A DNA stretch of 64,000 nt from CATQGW01 sp965262235 (GTDB lineage Bacteria > Chloroflexota > Dehalococcoidia > Bin125): contig OZ253504.1 of NCBI GenBank assembly GCA_965262235.1, positions 1,178,001 to 1,242,000 of the forward strand. The letters run 5' to 3'. A program made the translations under genes and the position numbers. Numbering within the stretch: the stretch's first letter is position 1; each line of letters begins with the position of its first letter. Below are positions 1-6,645 of this stretch, piece by piece. The notes beneath the pieces were generated by a model. The model searched no databases. It saw only the letters and a list, made by a program, of their open reading frames with translations, and had not been told where the DNA came from.

Positions 1-542
1 GAGTGCGCCGACGCGTACGCCGAAGTGTTCGCCATCCCGCGCGCGCCCAGCACCGAGACGAGATTGATGATCCGTCCGTACTCGCGCAGCTGCATCCGCG
101 CTCCCGCGGCCCGCGAGCACAACGTTGGAGCGAGCAGATTGGCGTCGATCACGGCCCGCCAGGTCCCCAGATCGACGTCCCCGATCGGCCCCGCCATCAC
201 CGCGTCGCCGGCGTTGACCAGAATGTCGAGCTCGCCCAGCTCATTGACGACCCGCGCCATCGCCGATTCAACGCTGTTGGGGTCCGTCGCATCGAGCGTG
301 ATCGCCAGGTTGCGGCGCCCCAGCGACCAGACCTCGTTGTTGACCGAGTTGGTCCGCATCACCTCGGTCGTGCCCGCCCGCAGCGTCGCGACGGCCACAT
401 CCGCCCCCGCTTCGGCCAGCGCCACCGCGACCGCGCGACCCAGCACGCCGCCGGCGCCGACGACGAGCGCCGTCCGATCCGCCAGCCCGAACGCCGGGTC
501 TCGCGGCTCGGGATTCGGCCTCGGTGTGAAGTCGTCGGCCAT
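1..542 (-). CDS. Degenerate SDR-family protein, non-catalytic partner (3' part outside window)
   Basis: Rossmann-fold SDR protein; 180 residues are visible before the window edge. It starts at an ATG whose first base is shared with the stop codon of the upstream canonical SDR (TGATG). The cofactor loop is altered: GAGGVLG at 29-35 has Val where the second Gly of TGxxxGxG belongs. NNAG is reduced to VNAG at 109-112. Ser163 and Tyr176 are present, but the YxxxK lysine is His180 (YASAH). The fold is clear; loss of the catalytic Lys suggests a structural or regulatory subunit paired with the upstream SDR. This is inferred by analogy with pseudoenzyme subunits such as BbsC of BbsCD. Confidence 0.8.
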   Translation of the reverse strand, partial: MADDFTPRPNPEPRDPAFGLADRTALVVGAGGVLGRAVAVALAEAGADVAVATLRAGTTEVMRTNSVNNEVWSLGRRNLAITLDATDPNSVESAMARVVNELGELDILVNAGDAVMAGPIGDVDLGTWRAVIDANLLAPTLCSRAAGARMQLREYGRIINLVSVLGARGMANTSAYASAH

Positions 543-1348
543 CAGTCAGGCTCCTCAAGCTGCACGACCGGCGCCCAGCCCGTCGGCCCGATCGCCGAGA
601 GCCCGCCGCCGTCCTGCGCGATCGTCTCCCCGTTCAGCGCCGCCGCGCCGTCCGACGCCAGCCAGACCGCCAGCGGGCCCATCTCCCAGGCCAGACCGAC
701 CCGCCCGACGGGGATGTACTTGCCGCCCCGCCAGCGCTCCAGCGCCTGCTCGGTGTGCGGGAAGATGCCCGGCGCGATGCAGTTGGTACGCACGCCGTCG
801 GGCCCGTAGGACACCGCCAATGAGCGCGTGAAGTTGACCACGCCCGCCTTCGACGAGACATACATCCAGTTGTGCCGACCGCCGCGCAGCCCGAAGCCGG
901 ATGCGACGTTGATGATCACGCCGCTGCCGCGCGCGCGCATGTGCGGCAGCACGGTGCGGGCGCAGAGCATCTGCGACGTGAGGTTGAGGTCGATCCCGCG
1001 CCGCCATTGCTCGTCCGTGAGCTGCTCAAGCGGCTCACCGTCGCCCTCGGCGCCGCCGCCGGCGTTGTTGACCAGCACATCGACGCGCCCGAACTCATCG
1101 AGCGTGGCCCGCACCATTGCGGCGACCGAGTCGGCGTCGGTGACATCGGTCGGCAGCACCGACGCGCGACCGCCGTGCTCGCGCACCAGTTCAGCCGTCC
1201 CTTCGAGCTGCGCGGCCGTCCGCGCCGCGCCGGCGACGGTGGCGCCGGCGTCGGCGAAGGCCAGCGCCATCGCCCGCCCGAGGCCGCGGCCCGCCCCGGT
1301 CAACAGCACTACCTGACCATCCAGTCGGAAGCGATCAAGCACCGCCAC
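542..1348 (-). CDS. Short-chain dehydrogenase/reductase (canonical)
   Basis: NAD(P)-dependent SDR of 268 residues, cytoplasmic, substrate unknown. It has TGAGRGLG at 17-24, NNAG at 94-97, and a Ser150 / Tyr163-x3-Lys167 catalytic set. The start is GTG, chosen because AAGGAGG lies 5 nt upstream and the protein then begins just before the first beta strand; an open frame extends further upstream but is not needed. It lies 35 nt downstream of a crotonase gene and overlaps the next, degenerate SDR gene by one base. The three probably form an operon acting on acyl-CoA or alcohol substrates (inference). Confidence 0.9.
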   Translation of the reverse strand: MAVLDRFRLDGQVVLLTGAGRGLGRAMALAFADAGATVAGAARTAAQLEGTAELVREHGGRASVLPTDVTDADSVAAMVRATLDEFGRVDVLVNNAGGGAEGDGEPLEQLTDEQWRRGIDLNLTSQMLCARTVLPHMRARGSGVIINVASGFGLRGGRHNWMYVSSKAGVVNFTRSLAVSYGPDGVRTNCIAPGIFPHTEQALERWRGGKYIPVGRVGLAWEMGPLAVWLASDGAAALNGETIAQDGGGLSAIGPTGWAPVVQLEEPD

Positions 1349-1383
1349 GACGCCCTCCTTGCCTGGGCCGCGCGCCGCCCCGG

Positions 1384-2268
1384 CTACGAGGTCGTCGCGG
1401 CCTTGAGCTGCTGCGCGGCGCTGCTGCCACGCCCGTCGCCGAACTTGTTGTCGCGCCACTCGAGCGCCGCCTTGAGCCCCAGATCGCGCGACATGTTGCC
1501 GAACTCGCGCACGCTCGGCGCGAGGTGTGCGCGGGCGTCATTCTCGGTGGCGATCCGCTGCAGCGTGCGCGCACCCATGATCTCCAGGCCGAGGTTGACG
1601 ATCCGCTTGTTGGCGGAGAGCAGTTCGGGGTCGATCATCGTCATTTTGTTGGCGAGGTCTTCGACCACGTCGTCGAGCTGGTCGGCCGGCACCGCATCGA
1701 GCACCAGTCCGCGCGCTGCCGCTTCCGCGCCCGACACACTGTCGCCCGTCAGCAGCATCCGCTTGGCGAACTGCGGACCCGCGTGGTAGAGCCACATGTG
1801 CGCCGGCGGCGCGCCCATCGCGCGCACCGGCGGGAAGCCGATCACGGCGTCTTCAGCGGCGATGATGATGTCGCAGAGCAACACCAGGTCGGTGCCGCCG
1901 GCCAGGCAGTAACCGTGCACCTTGCCGATCACCGGCTTGTGCATGTCGAAGATCGCCATCCGCGCGCGCTGCGCCTTCTCCATGCCCCAGGTGTCGTCAT
2001 CGAAGCTCACCCGGCTGCGGTACACCTTGTCGTAGGTCTCCGTCGCGTCCCGTTGCCCGCCGGTCAGGTCGTAGCCCGCGGAGAATGCGCGTCCGGCGCC
2101 ACTCAGGATCACGCAGTGCACGGCCGTGTCGTTGTCGGCCTCCCACATCGCGTCCGACAGCTCGTTCTGCAGCGCGATCGAGAGCGCGTTCAGCTTCTCG
2201 GGTCGATTCAGCGTCACGTAGCCCTTGCCATCGCGCACCTCGTACATGATGTTCTCGTAGTCAGTCAT
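1384..2268 (-). CDS. Enoyl-CoA hydratase/isomerase (crotonase) family protein
   Basis: Crotonase-fold protein of 294 residues. The N-terminal VTLNRPEKLNAL signature, the oxyanion segment AFSAGYDL and the GYCLAGGTDL loop are all visible. Neither hydratase glutamate is present: the first position is Asp in GGTD and the second falls in MGAPPAH. A classic hydratase reaction is therefore unlikely; isomerase, hydrolase or lyase chemistry on an acyl-CoA is possible. GAGGAG lies 5 nt before the ATG; a TTG immediately before it is an alternative start. It is the first gene of the crotonase-SDR-SDR unit and has a TAGACT -10-like box 35 nt upstream. Confidence 0.88.
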   Translation of the reverse strand: MTDYENIMYEVRDGKGYVTLNRPEKLNALSIALQNELSDAMWEADNDTAVHCVILSGAGRAFSAGYDLTGGQRDATETYDKVYRSRVSFDDDTWGMEKAQRARMAIFDMHKPVIGKVHGYCLAGGTDLVLLCDIIIAAEDAVIGFPPVRAMGAPPAHMWLYHAGPQFAKRMLLTGDSVSGAEAAARGLVLDAVPADQLDDVVEDLANKMTMIDPELLSANKRIVNLGLEIMGARTLQRIATENDARAHLAPSVREFGNMSRDLGLKAALEWRDNKFGDGRGSSAAQQLKAATTS

Positions 2269-2303
2269 CAAGGCTCCTCGGCTTCCTCAGTCAATTTCGC
2301 CCA

Positions 2304-2309
2304 AGTCTA
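2304..2309 (-). promoter_or_regulatory. TAGACT -10-like promoter element of the crotonase-SDR unit
   Basis: TAGACT on the minus strand lies 35 nt before the crotonase ATG. The same hexamer recurs at a similar distance before four other genes of the window. No clear -35 box is visible. Confidence 0.45.
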
Positions 2310-2388
2310 AGCCATCGCCGAACCCGCCTCGCACGGTCCAACAGCAGCCGCGAATCGTGTATCGTTCGCCGAAGAGAGGCGGCGGACC

Positions 2389-2949
2389 GTGAGCACCGTG
2401 GAGTTCATCTTCGACGAGCGCAAGGCGGCACAAGCTGCAGCGCATCTGCTCCGGCGGCACGGCTCCAGCATGCCCTACATCAAGCTGATCAAGCTGCTCT
2501 ACCTGGCCGACCGCCAGTCGCTGATTGAAACCGGCTACACCATCACCGGCGACCAGCTCGTCGCCATGTCCGATGGGCCCGCGCTCAACCGCGTCCTCTT
2601 TTTCATCGAGGCGCCCTGCCGCGGTGTCCACTGCCGCTGGTGTCAACACGTCACACACGCGACCGACGGCCAGATCTGCGACGTGGGCGACCCCGCTGAG
2701 GGTGAGATGTCGCCCTACGAGCGGAACGTGCTCGATCAAGTTTGTGACACGTGGGGAAGCTGCGAGTCGCAGGCGCTGATCGAATGCACCATGGGCCTCC
2801 CGGAGTGGAGCGATCCCAACGATCGATCGAGGCGGATCGATCCACGGGACATCCTCAAGGCGGGCGGCTACAGCGACGGCCAGATCCAATCCGTCGTAGA
2901 GGACGTGGCTGCGCATCAGCGCTTCCATGACCGCTACGGCGGCGAATGA
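2389..2949 (+). CDS. Panacea-domain (SocA/DUF4065-like) putative antitoxin
   Basis: 186-residue protein with the features of the Panacea antitoxin domain: KLIKLLYLAD at 32-41, a TITGD segment at 51-55 and SDGP at 61-64. Panacea domains are known to neutralise unrelated toxins encoded next to them. The start is GTG, behind a GAGAGGCGG purine-rich stretch. Its TGA overlaps the ATG of the following gene (ATGA), so the two are translationally coupled. Two CxxC-type cysteines near 82-85 are unusual and may be structural. Antitoxin function is inferred from family and context. Confidence 0.75.
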   Translation: MSTVEFIFDERKAAQAAAHLLRRHGSSMPYIKLIKLLYLADRQSLIETGYTITGDQLVAMSDGPALNRVLFFIEAPCRGVHCRWCQHVTHATDGQICDVGDPAEGEMSPYERNVLDQVCDTWGSCESQALIECTMGLPEWSDPNDRSRRIDPRDILKAGGYSDGQIQSVVEDVAAHQRFHDRYGGE

Positions 2950-3332
2950 TCGAGCCGGGCGACACGCTGCTGGAGTTCGACTTCGGCAATCACCTGTGGA
3001 TCGTCCTCAGCCGTGAGACCCACGACCGACGAATCGCGCTGGCCAGCCTGACCAGCCACGGCCGACGCCCGATCTGTCGTCGGCGTTCGTGCGTGATCGT
3101 CCTCGCGGGCGAACACATCTATCTGCGCAACGACTCCTGCGTCCACTACGGACGCGCAGTACTCAACCCACTCGCCCCCCTCCTCGAAGCCCAACAACGC
3201 GGTCACCTCCCCCAACATCGGCCCTGTTCGCCCGAAGTCCTGCTGCGCATCCAGCGGGGCGCGCTCGACACCCTCGAAACGCCCGACACAGTCCGAGCCG
3301 CCATCCGCGCCACCCTCGAAGCCGGCGCCTGA
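2946..3332 (+). CDS. Putative SH3/PemK-like toxin partner of the Panacea protein
   Basis: 128-residue protein. The N-terminus (GDTLLEFDFGNHLWIVLS) and the later IALASLTS and EHIYLRNDSCVHYGRA segments look like the small beta-barrel of PemK/MazF-type or related toxins. The call rests on pattern recognition, not on a catalytic motif. ATGA overlap with the upstream Panacea-type gene supports a toxin-antitoxin operon with an antitoxin-first order. It ends 10 nt before the convergent fic gene. Alternative: a non-toxic partner of unknown role. Confidence 0.5.
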   Translation: MIEPGDTLLEFDFGNHLWIVLSRETHDRRIALASLTSHGRRPICRRRSCVIVLAGEHIYLRNDSCVHYGRAVLNPLAPLLEAQQRGHLPQHRPCSPEVLLRIQRGALDTLETPDTVRAAIRATLEAGA

Positions 3333-3342
3333 GCGCCCGCCG

Positions 3343-4530
3343 TCACACCTCCCCAGCCTCCAACGCCACGACCAGGTCGATCAGGCCTTCCGGTTCCCAG
3401 GCGCGGTGGCGCTTTGACGTCGTCAACGGTATGAGCACGCCGGCGCGCTCCAGCTGCGTCATCCCGTTGTTGACCGCCGGCGTCGTTCGACCTGTCGATT
3501 CCACCGCCGCCGCCACGGTCACGACCAGGTGTGCCGGCAGCGCATCGATGATCGCCCACGATGACGCATCCGCGCGTGGATTGACCGTTTCGCGCAACCG
3601 CCCGCGCCAGTGTGCTTGTAGATCGGCGACCAACTCGCCGTAGCGCCGGGCGAGCAGCGCCGCCTGCGCCGTCGCTGCCGCGAAGATCGACACCCATTCG
3701 GCGACTCGGCCCTCCCGAAACGCGACCAGACCTTCGATGTAACGCTCGCGTCGCTGCGAAAACACGACGCTGACAGGCGGCACGAAGGCCGGGGCCAGCC
3801 CGCGGCGGCGTAGCACCACCTGCACCAACGCCCGACCCGTCCGACCGTTGCCGTCGTCAAACGCATGAATCGTCTCAAACTGCGCGTGCGCAAGCGCGGC
3901 CTGCAGCAGCGGCGGGAGCGTCTCCTCATTGGCGAATCGGCACAGATCGTCGAGCAGTGGCCCCAGCTCCTCGGCTGGCGGCGGTACGTAGTCAGCGCCG
4001 CAGGGGTTGTAGTCGTTGCCGCCGATCCAGTTTTGCGCCTCGCGCAGCCGACCGGCCCGTTGTCCGCCGACCTGTCGGCCGAGCAGCGCGCGATGGATGT
4101 CGCACAGGTCCGCCGCCGAGAGCGTCTCCGAACGAGCCGACTGCTCGACCGCGAACTGCATCGCGTCGATGTTGTTCAGAATCTCTGCCGCCTGGCTGCC
4201 CACGCTGCGACCGGCCATCCGCCGCACCTCCGCGCGCGCCAGCTGGCGCGCGTCGGCCTGCATCCCCTCGACCTTCGACGACGCGATCGACTCCGTGCGC
4301 AGCAACAGCCGCCCCAGCGACTTCAGCTCCGGCCCCGCTGTGCGGTTGATCTCGATCACCATCCGCTCAGCCTCGGCGACGCGTCCGGCCACCTCACCTG
4401 GCAGGTCGAAGGCGTCAGCGGCGAGCGGATCCGGAATGAACGGCGCATAGGAGCACGCACGGCGATAGCGCGGTGGCGCATACAGCGTCGGGTCGTGCTT
4501 CCAGGTGCGGGAAATCGTTCGGCCTCGCAT
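3343..4530 (-). CDS. Fic family protein (AMP-transferase-type) with N-terminal inhibitory motif
   Basis: 395-residue Fic protein that would transfer AMP or another nucleotide moiety onto hydroxyl side chains of target proteins. The catalytic loop HAFDDGNGRTGR spans 222-233 and matches HxFx(D/E)GNGRxxR. The inhibitory-helix motif S84-SKV-E88-G89 lies before the core, which is the class II (self-inhibited) layout. The C-terminal 90 residues look like a winged helix, common in Fic proteins that bind their own promoter. AAGGA stands 4 nt before the ATG. Upstream lies a 118-bp tandem repeat with inverted TCACATGA/TCATGTGA arms. It is convergent with the Panacea pair. Confidence 0.92.
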   Translation of the reverse strand: MRGRTISRTWKHDPTLYAPPRYRRACSYAPFIPDPLAADAFDLPGEVAGRVAEAERMVIEINRTAGPELKSLGRLLLRTESIASSKVEGMQADARQLARAEVRRMAGRSVGSQAAEILNNIDAMQFAVEQSARSETLSAADLCDIHRALLGRQVGGQRAGRLREAQNWIGGNDYNPCGADYVPPPAEELGPLLDDLCRFANEETLPPLLQAALAHAQFETIHAFDDGNGRTGRALVQVVLRRRGLAPAFVPPVSVVFSQRRERYIEGLVAFREGRVAEWVSIFAAATAQAALLARRYGELVADLQAHWRGRLRETVNPRADASSWAIIDALPAHLVVTVAAAVESTGRTTPAVNNGMTQLERAGVLIPLTTSKRHRAWEPEGLIDLVVALEAGEV

Positions 4531-4548
4531 GTGATCCTTCCCAAACGT

Positions 4549-4830
4549 GCGTCACATGATGAAGCTTAGGTGCGATCCTTTGTCATGTGATCGAGAAGCA
4601 CAAGGTTGCCCCGAGTGCCTGTCACCTGAGCTTCTCCTATTTCCTCGACCGATGTTTCACAAGTCTGCGTCACATGATGAAGCTTAGGAGCGATCCTTTG
4701 TCATGTGCTCGAGAAGCACAAGGTTGCCCCGAGTGCCTGTCACCTGAGCTTCTCTTATTTCGTCGACCGATGCTTCACAAGTCTGCGTCACATGATGAAG
4801 CTTAGGAGCGATCCTTTGTCATGCGACCAG
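4549..4830. repeat. 118-bp tandem repeat upstream of fic (two full copies plus a partial third)
   Basis: Copies start at 4549 and 4667, with a third partial copy from 4785. The two full copies differ at about 5 positions. The third matches for about 40 bp and then decays. The sequence just before the first copy, running to the fic start codon, also resembles the end of a unit. Each unit carries TCACATGA followed 23 nt later by TCATGTGA (4552-4559 and 4583-4590 in copy 1). The region between fic and the next gene (4531-4912) holds nothing else recognisable; open frames across it merely follow the repeat. Confidence 0.9.
4552..4590. promoter_or_regulatory. Inverted-repeat operator candidate, repeated in each 118-bp unit
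   Basis: 8-bp arms TCACATGA and TCATGTGA are separated by 23 nt. The right arm is TCATGTGC in copy 2 and TCATGCGA in copy 3. Position directly upstream of fic, whose product ends in a winged-helix-like region, makes autoregulation plausible (inference). Confidence 0.4.
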
Positions 4831-4912
4831 GAACTGCAAGGTCACTTCGAGCGCCGGATGCACCATCCTCCGCGCTGCTTCGCATTGATCCTCTCGAACC
4901 AACATGGAAGCC

Positions 4913-5707
4913 CTACAGGTGCTTCAGCACGCCGCCGTCCACCTGGAACACCTGACCCGTGACGTAGCCCGCCGCGGGCGACGCCAGGTACACCGCCAGC
5001 GGCGCGACGTCCTCCGGCGTCCCGAATCGCCGCATCGGAATGAACCGCAGCAGCAGATTGTCCTCCGGATTCGATGACCCACGCCCGACCGAGTGGTCCG
5101 TCCAGCCCTCCACAATCGCGTTCACGGTGATCCCCCTCGGCGCGAGCTCCTGACTCAGCGCCCGCACCAGACCGATCACGCCCGCCTGCGCCGCCGCGAA
5201 CGCCGAAACATTCGACATCCCCCGCACCGCCGGCGCCTCAAGCAGCGCGATCAACCGCCCCGGCCCGGCGCGAAACTCGCGCGCCGCGCTGCGAAACGCC
5301 GCGTAGGTCCCACCCAGATTCGCACCCAGAATCCGCTGCACATCAGCGTCGAGCGTCTTGCCCAGCGGCGCCGCGAACCACGCGCCCGGCGCCACGATCG
5401 CGATGTCCACGCCGCCCAGCTGCTTCGCCAGCTTGCGCGTCGCCACCTTCACGTTCGTCCCGTTCGACAGGTCCACTGCCTCCGCCGGACCGCCCGCCGC
5501 CGTCTTCTTCATCCGAAACGCCGAACTGCCGCCCGTTTCCGCGCTGGTCACCCCGACAGTCGCCCCAGCCTCCCGCAGCGCCGCCACCACCGCCGTCGCC
5601 GTCGGACGCTCGGCCCCGTATACGATCGCGCGCTGGCCCGACAGGTCCCAACCCTGCAGCGCCCCCGTCGCGACATCCGGCTCCTGGAACGGATTCTGCT
5701 GCGTCAC
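4913..5707 (-). CDS. Degenerate SDR-family protein, probable non-catalytic partner subunit
   Basis: 264-residue SDR-fold protein. The glycine-rich loop is lost (VYGAERPTATA at 29-39 in place of TGxxxGxG). The catalytic Tyr and Lys are absent (Phe170-AAA-Gln174), and NNAG is replaced by APG. The C-terminal VNAIVEGW, the PEDVAPLAVYLAS region and TGQVFQVDGG are well kept, so the fold and probably the subunit interface persist. The start is GTG inside the stop of the upstream canonical SDR (GTGA), which rules out the much longer open frame. Probably a pseudoenzyme subunit of an SDR heteromer. Confidence 0.85.
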   Translation of the reverse strand: MTQQNPFQEPDVATGALQGWDLSGQRAIVYGAERPTATAVVAALREAGATVGVTSAETGGSSAFRMKKTAAGGPAEAVDLSNGTNVKVATRKLAKQLGGVDIAIVAPGAWFAAPLGKTLDADVQRILGANLGGTYAAFRSAAREFRAGPGRLIALLEAPAVRGMSNVSAFAAAQAGVIGLVRALSQELAPRGITVNAIVEGWTDHSVGRGSSNPEDNLLLRFIPMRRFGTPEDVAPLAVYLASPAAGYVTGQVFQVDGGVLKHL

Positions 5708-6525
5708 GACGACACCGCGCCAATCCCCACCGACACGTTCCAGCCCGTCGGCGCGAGCCCGCCCGCGAGTCCGCCGCCATCGATCACGAACGCCTCGCCC
5801 GTCACATACGACGACGCGTCCGAGGCCAGGTACAGCGCCAACGGCCCCAGCTCCCACGCCTCGCCCACCCGTCCCACAGGAATCCGCGCGCCCTGACCCT
5901 GCGCCCGTTCGATCTCCGCCGGTTCCTCCAGCATCCGCTGCAGCACGAAGCCCGGCACGATGCAGTTGACCCGGATGCTGTCGCGCGCCAGCTGCGTCGC
6001 CAGCGCCTGCGTCAGCGTGATCACCCCCGCCTTCGCCGCCCCGTAGACGATCAGCCGCGCGTCGCCGCGCAACGCCGTGCCCGACGCCACCGTGATGATG
6101 TTGCCGCTCCCGCGCTCGCGAAAGTGCCGCGCCGCAGCCCGCGCCGAAAAGAACACGCTCGAGAAGTTCACGTCGATCGTGTCGTACCAGTCGGCGTCGC
6201 TGATCTCCGTCACCGTCTTGCCGGCCGACGACCCGCCACCGCCGGCATTGGCGATGAACACGTCGAAATCGCCCCACGTCGCGAGCGTCTCCGCCACCAG
6301 GGCGTCAACCTGCGCTGAGTCCGAGACGTCGGTCGGCACGACCAGCGCCTCACGACCGCGGCTGCGAATCTCGTCCGCGGTCGCCTCGATCTGCTCGCGC
6401 GTGCGCGCCGCGCAAACGATGTCAGCCCCCGCGTCGGCCAGATGCAGCGCCATCTCGCGGCCCAGGCCGCGCCCGGCCCCCGTCACGATCACCCGTCGTC
6501 CGTCCATCCGCAGCGCGTCCAGCAT
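5704..6525 (-). CDS. Short-chain dehydrogenase/reductase (canonical)
   Basis: 273-residue NAD(P)-dependent SDR. TGAGRGLG spans 15-22, ANAG 92-95, and the catalytic set is Ser148 with Tyr161-x3-Lys165. The chosen ATG has GGAAAG about 9 nt upstream; another in-frame ATG lies 21 nt earlier. It overlaps by 4 nt with the following degenerate SDR, the same arrangement as the pair at 1-1348. Its C-terminal APTGWN resembles GPTGWAP of the other canonical SDR. Substrate unknown. Confidence 0.9.
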   Translation of the reverse strand: MLDALRMDGRRVIVTGAGRGLGREMALHLADAGADIVCAARTREQIEATADEIRSRGREALVVPTDVSDSAQVDALVAETLATWGDFDVFIANAGGGGSSAGKTVTEISDADWYDTIDVNFSSVFFSARAAARHFRERGSGNIITVASGTALRGDARLIVYGAAKAGVITLTQALATQLARDSIRVNCIVPGFVLQRMLEEPAEIERAQGQGARIPVGRVGEAWELGPLALYLASDASSYVTGEAFVIDGGGLAGGLAPTGWNVSVGIGAVSS

Positions 6526-6603
6526 CGCCGCCCGCTTTCCACACATTCTCCACCGAGTTTCCCAGCGTGTGGATGGTAGAGCGTCCGAGGTGCGACTCGT
6601 CCC

Positions 6604-6609
6604 TAATCT
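6604..6609 (+). promoter_or_regulatory. TAATCT -10-like element of the lipoprotein gene
   Basis: TAATCT lies 36 nt before the TTG start of the lipoprotein gene, the same spacing as the TAGACT boxes found elsewhere in the window. Confidence 0.35.
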
Positions 6610-6645
6610 GGTCGAACCCCGATCGAGCGCCGCTGGGAGGTCGCG

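Noticed and set aside
4587..4962. Two small open frames with similar peptides (LSFSYF..DRCFTSLRHMMKLRSD) in the fic upstream region
   Set aside because: They are the same 118-bp DNA repeat read in different frames; the period is not a multiple of three, so it is not a repeated protein.
5708..6277. Extension of the degenerate SDR by 190 codons
   Set aside because: It is antisense-like noise in the frame of the canonical SDR; the GTGA overlap defines a natural start at 5707.
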